A DNA stretch of 64,000 bases from Methylobacterium phyllostachyos (GCF_900103445.1 NZ_FNHS01000006.1:278944-342943); one strand, 5' to 3'; shown: positions 27,194 through 37,067, counted from the stretch's first letter. A program made the numbers and translations. The notes: generated by a model not told the origin, from the letters alone.

Positions 27194-27291
27194 GCCTCCT
27201 CGACGTCATCGCTCTGCTCAGCGTGCCGGTAGCCGCCCTCGTCCTGGGTTTGGGCGCTCTCCGTTACGCGCGTTGGGCGGATGGGCGCTGA
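27190..27291 (+). CDS. Tiny one-helix membrane protein (pair 1, second gene)
   Basis: A 33-residue protein, MSLLDVIALL... ending RYARWADGR, made of one hydrophobic helix (about 5-24) and a basic tail. ATG 27190 overlaps the preceding stop, so it depends on translation of that gene. It corresponds in position, size and layout to the 40-residue protein at 35011. It is too short for any family search to be certain, but the coupled layout and its repetition in the second pair support it as a real gene. Confidence 0.5.
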   Translation: MSLLDVIALLSVPVAALVLGLGALRYARWADGR

Positions 27292-27405
27292 GAGGCTGCC
27301 GAAGCGCGTGCAAATCGATCCCGCGGTTCGGGCTCAACCAGAAGCGTGAAGGAATCGGGCCGCCGGTTTGTGCCCCCGCCGCTCCCGCGCTAAGGCAGCC
27401 GGGCC

Positions 27406-28506
27406 ATGTCGCACAACACCTTCGGCCACCTGTTCCGCGTCACGACCTTCGGCGAGAGCCACGGGGTCGCGCTGGGCTGCGTGGTCGATGGCTGCCCGCC
27501 CGGCCTGCCGCTGGAGGCGGAGGAGATCCAGGCGGAGCTCGACCGGCGCAAGCCCGGCCAGTCGCGCTTCACCACGCAGCGCCGCGAGCCCGATCAGGTG
27601 AAGATCCTGTCCGGCGTCTTCGCGGACGACCGCACCGATGGGCGCCAGTTCACCACCGGCACGCCGATCGCGCTGATGATCGAGAACACGGATCAGCGCT
27701 CGAAGGACTATTCCGAGATCCGCGACAGCTACCGGCCCGGCCACGCCGACTACACCTACGATGCCAAGTACGGCATCCGCGACTATCGCGGCGGTGGCCG
27801 CTCCTCCGCGCGCGAGACCGCCGCGCGCGTGGCCGCCGGCGCCGTGGCCCGCAAGGTCATCCCCGGGATCACTATCCGGGCGGCCCTGGTGCAGATGGGC
27901 CCGCACGCCATCGACCGGTCCCGCTGGGACTGGGCGGAAGTGGAGCGCAACCCGTTCTTCTGTCCCGATGCCGAGACGGCGACGTTCTACGAGAGCTACC
28001 TCGACGCGATCCGGAAGGACGGTTCGTCGGTGGGCGCCATCATCGAGGTGGTGGCCGAGGGCGTCCCGCCGGGCCTCGGCGCGCCGATCTACGGCAAGCT
28101 CGACGCGGATCTCGCCGCCGCCATGATGTCGATCAACGCCGTGAAGGGCGTCGAGATCGGCGACGGCTTTGCGGCGGCGGCCCTGCGCGGCGAGGACAAC
28201 GCCGACGAGATGCGCGCCGGCAACGATGGGCGCCCCCGCTTCCTGGCCAATCACGCGGGTGGTATCCTCGGCGGCATCTCCAGCGGCGAGCCCGTGGTGG
28301 TGCGCTTCGCCGTGAAGCCGACCTCCTCGATCCTGACCCCGCGGCGCTCCGTCACCCGCGACGGCACCGAGGTGGACCTCGTCACCAAGGGCCGCCACGA
28401 TCCCTGCGTCGGTATCCGCGCCGTGCCGGTGGCGGAGGCCATGATGGCGTGCGTGCTCGCCGATCACACCCTGCGCCATCGCGGACAGGTCGGGCAGCAG
28501 GCCTGA
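27406..28506 (+). CDS. aroC: Chorismate synthase
   Basis: A 366-residue FMN-dependent enzyme converting EPSP to chorismate, the last step of the shikimate pathway. The signatures [25 protein letters not shown]-like [20 protein letters not shown] and the C-terminal [18 protein letters not shown] are present. The length is typical. It precedes the riboflavin gene ribB by 28 bp, so the two may be co-transcribed. Confidence 0.97.
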   Translation: MSHNTFGHLFRVTTFGESHGVALGCVVDGCPPGLPLEAEEIQAELDRRKPGQSRFTTQRREPDQVKILSGVFADDRTDGRQFTTGTPIALMIENTDQRSKDYSEIRDSYRPGHADYTYDAKYGIRDYRGGGRSSARETAARVAAGAVARKVIPGITIRAALVQMGPHAIDRSRWDWAEVERNPFFCPDAETATFYESYLDAIRKDGSSVGAIIEVVAEGVPPGLGAPIYGKLDADLAAAMMSINAVKGVEIGDGFAAAALRGEDNADEMRAGNDGRPRFLANHAGGILGGISSGEPVVVRFAVKPTSSILTPRRSVTRDGTEVDLVTKGRHDPCVGIRAVPVAEAMMACVLADHTLRHRGQVGQQA

Positions 28507-28534
28507 TCCCGGTTGCGATTCCAACGTCTCGAGA

Positions 28535-29617
28535 ATGCCCGTGCCACACTGCACCGTTACTGAGGCCATCGCGGCCTTCGCCAAGGGCGAGATCGTCGTC
28601 GTCACCGACGATGACGACCGCGAGAACGAGGGCGACCTCGTCGTCGCGGCCTCGCTCTGCACGCCGGAGAAGATGGCGTTCATCATCCGCAACACCTGCG
28701 GCATCGTCTGCGCGCCGATCACGCAGAGCGAGGCGCGGCGGCTGCACCTCGCGCCGATGGTCGCCTCGAATGATGCGCCGCTCGGCACCGCCTTCACCGT
28801 GACGGTTGATGTGAAGCACGGGCTGACCACAGGAATCTCGGCCGAGCAGCGCTGCAATACGGTCCGGGCGCTGGCCAACGGCAACATGGGCGCGGGCGAC
28901 TTCGTGCGCCCCGGACACGTCTTCCCCCTGATCGCCCGGGATGGCGGCGTGCTCATGCGCTCGGGTCACACCGAGGCCGCAGTCGACCTCTGCCGCTTGG
29001 CGGAACTGCCCCCCGTCGGCGTGATCTGCGAGCTCGCCAACGACGACGGCACGGTGATGAAGGGGCCGCAGATCGAGGCTTTCGCCGAGAAGCACAAGCT
29101 CAAGCAGGTCTCGGTGGCCGATCTCATCGCATACCGGCAGGCTCGGGACCGGCTGGTAGAGCGGGTCGGGCATTTCCCCGTCCGGTCGAACCATGGCGAC
29201 TTGAATGCCTACGTCTTCTCGACGCCCTTCGAGACGATCCAGCAATTCGCCTTCGTGATGGGGGAGATCGGCGACGGACGCGACGTGCTGGTGCGCCTCC
29301 ACCGCTCCAACGTCGCGGCCGACGTGATCGGCGGCGGCAAGCAGATCGACGCGGTGCTGAAGCGCTTCGCGGCGGCCGGGCGCGGGGTGCTGGTCTATCT
29401 CCGCGACGGGACAGCGGGCGTCCCGGTGAAGAGCGTCACCGACGAGGGCACGGAGGCCCTGCGCGCCCGCCAGTGGCGCGAGGTCGGCCTCGGGGCGCAG
29501 ATCCTGCGGGACCTTGGTGTGGTCTCGTTCCGCAATCTCGCGACCTCGTCGCGCGCCTATGTCGGCCTGTCGGGCTTCGGCATCGAGCACCTGGGCGACG
29601 AGCCGCTGGAGGCGTAA
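28535..29617 (+). CDS. ribB: 3,4-dihydroxy-2-butanone 4-phosphate synthase with degenerate GTP cyclohydrolase II domain
   Basis: A 360-residue two-domain protein. Residues about 1-205 form a complete RibB domain: DDDDRENEGDLVVAAS, then GLTTGISAEQRCNTVRALA and RPGHVFPLIARDGGVLMRSG. It makes the four-carbon unit of riboflavin from ribulose 5-phosphate. The C-terminal part (about 210-360) has the fold-level pattern of GTP cyclohydrolase II but lacks the cysteines that bind zinc. Where active enzymes have a GECLTGD and CDCG pattern, this one has RLHRSNVAADVIGGGKQ. That half is probably not catalytic (a RibBX-type arrangement common in alphaproteobacteria), and the true RibA should be elsewhere. 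Confidence 0.92.
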   Translation: MPVPHCTVTEAIAAFAKGEIVVVTDDDDRENEGDLVVAASLCTPEKMAFIIRNTCGIVCAPITQSEARRLHLAPMVASNDAPLGTAFTVTVDVKHGLTTGISAEQRCNTVRALANGNMGAGDFVRPGHVFPLIARDGGVLMRSGHTEAAVDLCRLAELPPVGVICELANDDGTVMKGPQIEAFAEKHKLKQVSVADLIAYRQARDRLVERVGHFPVRSNHGDLNAYVFSTPFETIQQFAFVMGEIGDGRDVLVRLHRSNVAADVIGGGKQIDAVLKRFAAAGRGVLVYLRDGTAGVPVKSVTDEGTEALRARQWREVGLGAQILRDLGVVSFRNLATSSRAYVGLSGFGIEHLGDEPLEA

Positions 29618-29625
29618 GCGGCCCG

Positions 29626-30243
29626 TCAGGCGCGGCGCGCGACCGTCCAGATCGCGGCGCCCGCCATGATGGCGGCGGCGCTGCGATTGAGCCGCCGGTG
29701 GAACGCGGCCGTTTGCAACGCATGCCGCGCCCGCGACGCCAGGGCAGCATACGGTGTCATCACCGCAACCAGGACGAGGGCCGTAACGGCGACGAGCACG
29801 GCGAAGTCGCTCAAGCTGACGGCCCGCAGATCCAGGAGGGTCGGCAGCACCGCGAGGTAGAAGACGATCGTCTTCGGGTTGGCGAGCGTGACAGTGAGAC
29901 CGGCGAGGAAGCTCGCGAGGGGGCGGTCGGCACTGCGGCTTGCCACGGGCTGCGCTCGGGCCGCGGCGCGCCAGAGATGGATCGCCAGATAGCCAAGATA
30001 CAGGCCGGCGCCGATCCGGACCACAACGAACACGTCGCCGAGCGCCTCAGCCACGCGGGTCAGCCCGAACACGGCGGCCGCCAGGAAGGTCAGATCGCCC
30101 AGCATCAGGCCCGCGGCGAACGCCATTCCGGCCCAGAAACCCGAAGCCAGCGCCCGGGCGACGAGAGCCACGACCCCCGGGCCCGGGATTGCGGCCGCGA
30201 CGCCCAGCGCCAACGCGTAGGCCAGGAAACCGGCCATCGTCAT
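29626..30243 (-). CDS. LysE/RhtB family amino-acid exporter
   Basis: A 205-residue inner-membrane protein with about six helices. The N-terminus FLAYALALGVAAAIPGPGVV with the PGP motif, and TVTLANPKTIVFYLAVLP in the middle, are hallmarks of LysE/RhtB exporters. Members of the family export basic or hydrophobic amino acids or homoserine lactones. It is convergent with ribB (8 bp gap). The substrate cannot be inferred. Confidence 0.92.
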   Translation of the reverse strand: MTMAGFLAYALALGVAAAIPGPGVVALVARALASGFWAGMAFAAGLMLGDLTFLAAAVFGLTRVAEALGDVFVVVRIGAGLYLGYLAIHLWRAAARAQPVASRSADRPLASFLAGLTVTLANPKTIVFYLAVLPTLLDLRAVSLSDFAVLVAVTALVLVAVMTPYAALASRARHALQTAAFHRRLNRSAAAIMAGAAIWTVARRA

Positions 30244-30369
30244 CGCGCAGATCCTGGCCGACGGTTGGCGGCCGGCGACATGAAGCGGCTCAGCGCTGAC
30301 ATGATCCTGATTCCCCCGAAAGCCCGAGGCTACGGCGGGATCCGGCGCCCTCGCAACCGTCGCTCGTGC

Positions 30370-31299
<930 letters not shown>

Positions 31300-31480
31300 G
31301 ACGGTCGCTCCCGGGTCCGATCCTGTCGCGCGCCTGCAACAGGAGCCGGCAATGTGCCACGGTCGCAACGCGCGGACTACGGCCGCGTGCCCGCCACGAT
31401 TAGGCTTGGTTCGATTGTCTTCAGATTTTCCCAGTCACCGAACGGTCTTCGGTGCGGGATCGAACGTCGAGCCCGGCCGC

Positions 31481-32059
31481 ATGCGCATCGTCCCGATCAT
31501 CGTCTGTGCCGGTCTCCTGGCGGGCTGCACCTTCAAGGGCGTGCCCGACCCGGCCCTTTCCGCGCGCGACGCGGAATTCATGGCGCTCGTGCCGGATGCA
31601 GAGTTCGATCCGCACTTCGCCCGGTACGAGATCAGCGATCCGACCCATGAGCCACCCGGCACCATCGTGGTCGAGACGAAGGAGCGTCAGCTCTACCTCG
31701 TCCAGCATGGCGGAAAGGCGCTCCGCTACGGCGTCTCGGTGGGCGACGAGGCCTACGGCTGGACCGGTCAGGCGACCGTCGACCGCAAGGCGGAATGGCC
31801 GGCCTGGAATCCACCGGCCGAGATGATCAAGCGCTGGCCGCATGTCCACGCCATGCAGGGCGGCCCGATGAACCCGCTGGGCGCCCGCGCCCTCTACCTG
31901 TCGGATCACGGCAAGGACACGCTCTACCGGATTCACGGTACCAACGAGCCGGAGAAGATCGGGCAGGCGGTCTCGTCGGGCTGCATCCGCATGCGCAACA
32001 TCGACGTGGTCGACCTCTACAATCGCGTGCCTGTGGGCGCGACGGTCATCGTTCGGTAA
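31481..32059 (+). CDS. L,D-transpeptidase lipoprotein (YkuD family)
   Basis: A 192-residue envelope protein. It starts at ATG 31481, with a lipobox LLAGC at the end of the signal peptide. A YkuD domain occupies about residues 55-190: TKERQLYLVQHGGKALRYGV and the catalytic motif HGTNEPEKIGQAVSSGCIRM with nucleophile Cys168. Such enzymes form 3-3 crosslinks in peptidoglycan or attach proteins to it; 3-3 crosslinks are abundant in Rhizobiales. The in-frame ORF extends upstream to 31292, but the lipobox fixes the start. It is divergent from the deacetylase gene. Confidence 0.93.
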   Translation: MRIVPIIVCAGLLAGCTFKGVPDPALSARDAEFMALVPDAEFDPHFARYEISDPTHEPPGTIVVETKERQLYLVQHGGKALRYGVSVGDEAYGWTGQATVDRKAEWPAWNPPAEMIKRWPHVHAMQGGPMNPLGARALYLSDHGKDTLYRIHGTNEPEKIGQAVSSGCIRMRNIDVVDLYNRVPVGATVIVR

Positions 32060-32108
32060 CGCAACCGGTCAACGTCCCAATAAGCCTGCTTGCTTGGGGG
32101 GTGTTTAC

Positions 32109-32124
32109 CTGAACTTCCGTTCAG
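32109..32124. promoter_or_regulatory. Inverted repeat upstream of hypothetical gene 32222
   Basis: CTGAAC-TTCC-GTTCAG is a perfect palindrome with a 4-nt centre, 98 bp before the next start. It may be an operator or a small hairpin; no partner regulator is evident. Confidence 0.35.
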
Positions 32125-32221
32125 ATCTGGCCATTAACTTCTGGCAGGGAAGCCGTCCCGTAAGTTGAAGACACACAGGGACTAGCGCCGACCGCAGCAA
32201 AGGTCGGGGAGGCAGGCGACC

Positions 32222-32662
32222 ATGACCATGATTTCCGTTCAACAGTTCTGCAACCATGCCGTTTCGACCGGCACGATCAGCGACGAGGACCTGCTCGTCC
32301 TCAAGCGCGAGGTTCTCCCCGAAGGCCTGATGACCCGCGAGGAGGCCGACCTGCTGATCGCCCTGGAGCGCGCGGTCATCGGCTCTGACGCCTTCGCCGA
32401 CTTCCTCGTGGCCTTGGTCGTCGATTTCGCCGTGTGGGGCACCCGGCCGACCGGGTACATCGACCGTGACGTGGCCGCCTGGCTCGCCGCTTCGCTCAGC
32501 GGCCGGGATGGTCCGAGCCCGGTCGGTGCGCGGATCGCCATGGAGATCGTCCGGGAAGCTCAGGGCAGCGCCGAATCGCTGATGGCCTTCGCCCTCGAAG
32601 CAAACCGCCGGATCCGCGACGCCGTCCAGCCCGCGCGCATGAGCTTTGCACTGGCGGCCTGA
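32222..32662 (+). CDS. Conserved hypothetical protein
   Basis: A 146-residue mostly helical acidic protein without signal peptide or membrane segment. Visible features are an N-terminal helical pair (TISDEDLLVLKREVLPEGL, MTREEADLLIALERAV) and a central DFLVALVVDFAVWGTRPTGYI. A purine-rich ribosome-binding site (GGGGAGG at 32207-32213) precedes ATG 32222. The VVDFAVWGTRPTG segment looks conserved in alphaproteobacteria as I remember it, but no function is known to me. It sits between the L,D-transpeptidase gene and pccA. Confidence 0.7.
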   Translation: MTMISVQQFCNHAVSTGTISDEDLLVLKREVLPEGLMTREEADLLIALERAVIGSDAFADFLVALVVDFAVWGTRPTGYIDRDVAAWLAASLSGRDGPSPVGARIAMEIVREAQGSAESLMAFALEANRRIRDAVQPARMSFALAA

Positions 32663-32762
32663 GCCTCCGACAAAGGCGCAGCTTCCGTCTGTCGCGCAAC
32701 TGATCTATCGGGACAGTCAAGCCGGTGCGCAGTCCGGCGATCTCGGAAGCAGTGCGCCAGCG

Positions 32763-34766
32763 ATGTTCGACAAGATCCTGATCGCCAACCGGGGCGAGAT
32801 CGCCTGCCGGGTCATCAAGACCGCCCGGAAGATGGGCATCAGGACCGTAGCGGTCTACTCGGATGCCGACCGCGACGCCGTGCACGTCGCCATGGCGGAC
32901 GAGGCCGTCCATATCGGTCCCGCTGCAGCGGCAGAATCCTATCTGGTCATCGACAAGATCGTCGAGGCCTGCAAGCAGACCGGCGCCCAGGCGGTCCATC
33001 CCGGCTACGGCTTCCTCTCCGAGCGCGAGGCCTTCCCGAAGGCGCTCGAAGCCGCCGGCATCGTGTTCATCGGGCCGAACCCGGCCGCCATCGCCGCCAT
33101 GGGCGACAAGATCGAGTCGAAGAAGGCGGCGGCCGCCGCCGAGGTCTCCACCGTCCCAGGCTTCCTCGGCGTGATCGAATCGCCCGACCAGGCCAAGCAG
33201 ATCGCCGACGAGATCGGCTATCCGGTGATGATCAAGGCGTCCGCGGGCGGCGGCGGCAAGGGCATGCGCATCGCCCACTCGGCCGACGAGGTGGCGGAGG
33301 GTTTTGCCCGTGCCAAATCGGAGGCGGCCTCCTCCTTCGGCGACGACCGCGTCTTCATCGAGAAGTTCATCACCGATCCGCGCCACATCGAGATCCAGCT
33401 GATCGGCGACAAGCACGGCAACGTCGTCTACCTCGGCGAGCGCGAGTGCTCGATACAGCGCCGAAACCAGAAGGTGATCGAGGAGGCGCCGTCACCACTC
33501 CTCGACAAGAAGACCCGCCGCAAGATGGGCGAGCAGGCGGTCGCGCTCGCCAAGGCGGTGAACTATGATTCGGCCGGCACGGTCGAGTTCGTGGCCGGGC
33601 AGGACAAGTCCTTCTACTTCCTGGAGATGAACACCCGGCTCCAGGTCGAGCATCCGGTGTCCGAGATGATCACCGGCCTCGACCTCGTCGAGCTGATGAT
33701 CCGCGTGGCGGCCGGCGAGAAGCTGCCGATCACCCAGGACGACGTGAAGCTGAACGGCTGGGCCGTGGAGAGCCGCGTCTACGCCGAGGATCCGACCCGC
33801 AACTTCCTGCCCTCGATCGGCCGGCTGACCACCTACCGGCCGCCGGAGGAGGGCCAGCAGGGCAAGGCGATCGTGCGCAACGATACCGGCGTGGAGGAGG
33901 GCGGCGAGATCGCCATCCACTACGATCCGATGATCGCCAAGCTGGTGACCTGGGCGCCGAGCCGCGCCGAGGCCATCGCCGCGCAGGCCGAGGCGCTCGA
34001 CGCCTTCGCGATCGACGGCATCCGCCACAACATCCCGTTCCTGTCAGCCCTGATGGCGCATCCGCGCTGGCAGGAGGGCCGCCTTTCAACGGGCTTCATC
34101 GCCGAGGAGTTTCCGGAGGGCTTTACCGCGCCGGCACCCGCGGGCGATGTCGCGCACCGCATGATGGCCGCCGCGGCAGCCATCGACCACAAGCTCAACC
34201 AGCGCAAGCGCGGCATCTCCGGGCAGATGCGCGCGCCGGGGCTGTTCGCCTTCGAGCGGGACCGCGTCGTGATCCTGGCCGGTCAGTCCTATCCGGTCAC
34301 GGTGGTACCGGAGGGCGAGGATCTGCTGGTCACCCAGGATGACGGCAAATCCCTGACGGTGGCGAGCGCGTGGCGCCCGGGCGAGCCGGTCTGGATCGGC
34401 ACGATCGGCTCCGAGCGGGTGGCGATCCAGGTGCGCAGCCTGCTCAACGGTGTGTTCCTGCAGCATGCCGGTGCGGCGGCCGAGGCCCGGGTCTACACGC
34501 GCCGCGAGGCCGAGCTCGCCGCGCTGATGCCGGTCAAGGAGCAGGCGGGCTCGGGCAAGCAGGTGCTCTGCCCGATGCCGGGCTTGGTGAAGCAGATCTT
34601 GGTGACCGAGGGCCAGGAGGTGAAGAATGGCGAGCCGATCGCGGTCGTCGAAGCGATGAAGATGGAGAACGTGCTCCGCGCCGAGCGGGACGCGACCGTG
34701 GGTAAGATCCACGCGAAGGAAGGCGAGAGCCTCGCGGTCGACGCGGTGATCCTGGAATTCGCCTGA
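32763..34766 (+). CDS. pccA: Propionyl-CoA (or acetyl-CoA) carboxylase biotin subunit
   Basis: A 667-residue biotin-dependent carboxylase alpha chain. It has a biotin carboxylase domain (about 1-450: FDKILIANRGEIACRVIKTA, KASAGGGGKGMRIAH, FLEMNTRLQVEHPVSE), a BT linker, and a C-terminal biotinyl domain whose acceptor Lys633 lies in EAMKMENVL. I chose ATG 32763 because the family begins MFDKILIANRG; upstream codons have no family match. The single-chain layout and length fit PccA rather than AccC. In Methylobacterium propionyl-CoA carboxylase belongs to the ethylmalonyl-CoA pathway that regenerates glyoxylate during C1 growth. The beta subunit gene is not in the window. Confidence 0.93.
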   Translation: MFDKILIANRGEIACRVIKTARKMGIRTVAVYSDADRDAVHVAMADEAVHIGPAAAAESYLVIDKIVEACKQTGAQAVHPGYGFLSEREAFPKALEAAGIVFIGPNPAAIAAMGDKIESKKAAAAAEVSTVPGFLGVIESPDQAKQIADEIGYPVMIKASAGGGGKGMRIAHSADEVAEGFARAKSEAASSFGDDRVFIEKFITDPRHIEIQLIGDKHGNVVYLGERECSIQRRNQKVIEEAPSPLLDKKTRRKMGEQAVALAKAVNYDSAGTVEFVAGQDKSFYFLEMNTRLQVEHPVSEMITGLDLVELMIRVAAGEKLPITQDDVKLNGWAVESRVYAEDPTRNFLPSIGRLTTYRPPEEGQQGKAIVRNDTGVEEGGEIAIHYDPMIAKLVTWAPSRAEAIAAQAEALDAFAIDGIRHNIPFLSALMAHPRWQEGRLSTGFIAEEFPEGFTAPAPAGDVAHRMMAAAAAIDHKLNQRKRGISGQMRAPGLFAFERDRVVILAGQSYPVTVVPEGEDLLVTQDDGKSLTVASAWRPGEPVWIGTIGSERVAIQVRSLLNGVFLQHAGAAAEARVYTRREAELAALMPVKEQAGSGKQVLCPMPGLVKQILVTEGQEVKNGEPIAVVEAMKMENVLRAERDATVGKIHAKEGESLAVDAVILEFA

Positions 34767-34783
34767 GCCGATTCGCCGTCGTC

Positions 34784-35014
34784 GTGAGTGCGGTTCACAA
34801 CGAGCAGACGAAGCTGCTGGCGACAGCACTGAATAATGTTGCCGTCGCCTACGTTGTCATCGGCTTCGTCACCCCGATGACGGCGGCAAGCTTCGGTGTC
34901 GCGAGCGCACCGGCGATGCGGATCGAGAATGCGGTCTTCACCGTCGTTTGGCTGTGCACGGGATGCGCACTACATTATGCGGCAAGGCGTGCCCTCCGGA
35001 GCATGAAGCCGTGA
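34784..35014 (+). CDS. Tiny two-helix membrane protein (pair 2, first gene)
   Basis: A 76-residue protein starting at GTG 34784, 17 bp after pccA. It has two hydrophobic helices (VAVAYVVIGFVTPMTAASF and NAVFTVVWLCTGCAL) and a basic tail (LHYAARRALRSMKP). It is related to the protein at 26990: shared features are Asn-x-[IV]-Ala at the start of helix 1, [VI]-G-x-x-x-P at its end, and W-x-[CT]-[TS]-G-x-x-LHY-x-A-x-R-x-L after helix 2. Its stop overlaps the next gene in GTGA. The function is unknown. Confidence 0.65.
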   Translation: MSAVHNEQTKLLATALNNVAVAYVVIGFVTPMTAASFGVASAPAMRIENAVFTVVWLCTGCALHYAARRALRSMKP

Positions 35015-35133
35015 ATTACGATTGGCTCTTCGTTACATTCGGCATCCCGGCGCTCACATTGGTGATTGCCTATGCTGCTGTGCGTGCGAACGAGCGCGCG
35101 GCGCGGCGCCTTGATCCCCCGGCGGGCGAGTAA
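35011..35133 (+). CDS. Tiny one-helix membrane protein (pair 2, second gene)
   Basis: A 40-residue protein, MNYDWLFVTFGIPAL..., with one hydrophobic helix (about 5-24) and a basic tail VRANERAARRLD. GTG 35011 overlaps the preceding stop by 4 bp. It is the counterpart of the 33-residue protein at 27190: same layout, same coupling, and a similar short basic tail after the helix. It is followed 20 bp later by the cyclotransferase-like gene. Confidence 0.55.
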   Translation: MNYDWLFVTFGIPALTLVIAYAAVRANERAARRLDPPAGE

Positions 35134-35153
35134 GCAACGCCAAACGTCACGGC

Positions 35154-35585
35154 ATGCCCCTCTACTTCGCCTACGGCGCCAACATGGATGCCGCCGCGAT
35201 GGCTCTGCGCTGCCCGGTCTCGCGGCTGATCGGTAGCGGTCGCCTGCCGGGCTATCGCTTCATCATCATGCGCGAGGGTTACGCCTCGGTGGTGCGCGAT
35301 CCCGCGCGCACCGTCTGGGGCGTGGTGTGGGAACTCGCCAGCGCCGACATCCCGGCCCTCGACCGCTACGAGGGGGTGGCGGGCGGTCTGTACACGAAGG
35401 CCGCACTGCCCGTCAGGTGTCCGGACGGCATCCGGCGCGCCCTGATCTATCTTGGCTGCTCCACCGCTCCAGGCCGCCCGAGACCCGGCTACCTCGACGC
35501 GGTTGTCGCTGCGGCGCAAGCAGCCCAGCTGCCGCCGCGCTACCTCCGAGAGCTCGGCAGCTGGTCGCGCGGCCTTCCGGCCTGA
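35154..35585 (+). CDS. Gamma-glutamylcyclotransferase-like (AIG2/GGCT) protein
   Basis: A 143-residue GGCT-fold protein. It begins with the family motif LYFAYGANMDAAAM, and has the second motif WGVVWELASADIPALDRYEGV, in which the glutamate after the tyrosine matches the catalytic residue of the family. Members release 5-oxoproline from gamma-glutamyl amines or peptides. It is the last gene of the apparent pccA group (20-bp gap). The substrate is unknown. Confidence 0.88.
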   Translation: MPLYFAYGANMDAAAMALRCPVSRLIGSGRLPGYRFIIMREGYASVVRDPARTVWGVVWELASADIPALDRYEGVAGGLYTKAALPVRCPDGIRRALIYLGCSTAPGRPRPGYLDAVVAAAQAAQLPPRYLRELGSWSRGLPA

Positions 35586-35731
35586 TCGCTTCGCAACTGG
35601 TACGCGATATGCTTGCCCACGATTGAGCTGGCGGTCGAAGGGGCTGACCGTGCCCGGCCAGCTATCCGTGATTGCGTTGGACGTCGGCCGGTCAACGGCG
35701 ATTGGCGTGCGTCCGCGAGGGAGAGTACCGC

Positions 35732-36580
35732 ATGTCGTATCTGGCGCCCGCCGATTTCGTGAAGAAGGCCGTCGACGCAGGTGAGTCGAAGGTCTTCATG
35801 GCCACCAAAGACACCTTTATCCGGGCCTATATGGCCGGCGCGATCCTGGCGCTCGCCGCCGCTTTCGCGGTCACCATCAACCAGACCACCGGCCAGCCGC
35901 TTGTCGGCGCGCTTCTGTTCCCAGTCGGCTTCTCCATGCTTTACCTGCTGGGCTACGACCTGTTCACCGGCGTCTGCGTGCTCACGCCGCTCGCGCTCAT
36001 CGACAAGCGCCCCGGCGTCACGGTGGCCGGCATCGCGCGCAACTGGGCATTGGTCTTCTTCGGCAATTTCGCGGGCGCGCTCACGACCGCGGTGATGATG
36101 TCGATCGTCTTCACCTTCGGCTTCGCCACCGAGCCGAACGCCGTCGGCAAGCTGATCGCCGGCATCGGCGAGGCGCGGACGCTCGGCTACGAGAAGTACG
36201 GGGCCTCCGGCATGCTGACGCTCTTCGTCCGCGCCATGATGTGCAACTGGATGGTTTCCACGGGCGTGATCGGCGCGATGCTGTCGACCTCGGTGCCCGG
36301 CAAGGTGATCGCCATGTGGATGCCGATCACAGTGTTCTTCTTCATGACGTTCGAGCACTCGGTGGTGAACATGTTCCTGTTCCCGTCGGCGATCCTCATG
36401 GGCGGCCACCTCACCGTCATGGACTACCTCCTGTGGAATGAGATCCCGACGCTGCTGGGCAACATCGTCGGCGGCCTCGCCTTCACCGGCCTGATGCTCT
36501 ACTCGACCCACGTTCGGACCGGCGCGACGCGCCTGGCAGCCGTCGATTCGGGCGTGCGTCGCCCGATCGCCGCTGAGTGA
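35732..36580 (+). CDS. Formate/nitrite transporter family channel (FocA/NirC)
   Basis: A 282-residue inner-membrane protein with six helices and the FNT fold. Signatures include FPVGFSMLYLLGYDLFTGVC, FGNFAGAL in helix 3 and AMMCNWMVSTGV. I chose ATG 35732 (MSYLAPADFVKKAVDAGESK), which matches the family N-terminus; 20 upstream codons in frame are not family-like. In a methylotroph, formate is the branch point of C1 metabolism, so formate is the most attractive substrate, but nitrite or other small anions are possible. Confidence 0.9.
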   Translation: MSYLAPADFVKKAVDAGESKVFMATKDTFIRAYMAGAILALAAAFAVTINQTTGQPLVGALLFPVGFSMLYLLGYDLFTGVCVLTPLALIDKRPGVTVAGIARNWALVFFGNFAGALTTAVMMSIVFTFGFATEPNAVGKLIAGIGEARTLGYEKYGASGMLTLFVRAMMCNWMVSTGVIGAMLSTSVPGKVIAMWMPITVFFFMTFEHSVVNMFLFPSAILMGGHLTVMDYLLWNEIPTLLGNIVGGLAFTGLMLYSTHVRTGATRLAAVDSGVRRPIAAE

Positions 36581-36634
36581 GGCAATCCGGGTCCGCGCGT
36601 CCGGCGCGGACCCTCAAGGCAAACCTGGGCCCGC

Positions 36635-36919
36635 ATGCACGCGATACGGACGGTCTCCGTCGTCATCCAGGGGCGGGTCCAGGGGGTGTCCTACCGCGTG
36701 TGGACACAGGGCGAAGCCCGCAGGCTCGGCCTCGCAGGCTTCGTACGGAACCGCGACGACGGTTCGGTCGAAGCGCGCTTCAGCGGAGCGCCCGAGGCGG
36801 TGGACGCGATGCTGACGCTGTGCCGGTCAGGTCCGCCCGGGGCGCGCGTGACAGACATGGCGGTCAACGATGGCGCGGAGGCTCACACCTCGCCAGGGTT
36901 CGAAATCCTGCGCAGCTGA
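36635..36919 (+). CDS. Acylphosphatase
   Basis: A 94-residue protein with the complete acylphosphatase pattern: VVIQGRVQGVSYRVWTQGEA, containing the phosphate-binding Arg, and LGLAGFVRNRDDGSVEARFSG with the catalytic Asn. It hydrolyses carboxyl-phosphate bonds such as those of acyl phosphates. It lies downstream of the FNT channel with no evident link. Confidence 0.94.
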   Translation: MHAIRTVSVVIQGRVQGVSYRVWTQGEARRLGLAGFVRNRDDGSVEARFSGAPEAVDAMLTLCRSGPPGARVTDMAVNDGAEAHTSPGFEILRS

Positions 36920-37067
36920 GCCCCGGCCGTCCTCGGCGCGTCTGGTACAGCTGGGATCCGTCCCAGATATCAATACGCAGCGCTATCGTGCTCCTTCCGG
37001 CGGCTTCTGCCATGGCGCTCGGGCTGATAAGGAACGCAGCCCACCGCGATTTCGCCATCCCACGATC

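Noticed and set aside
27334..28956. 540-codon minus-strand frame opposite aroC and ribB
   Set aside because: It is antisense to two clear housekeeping genes, without any family character.
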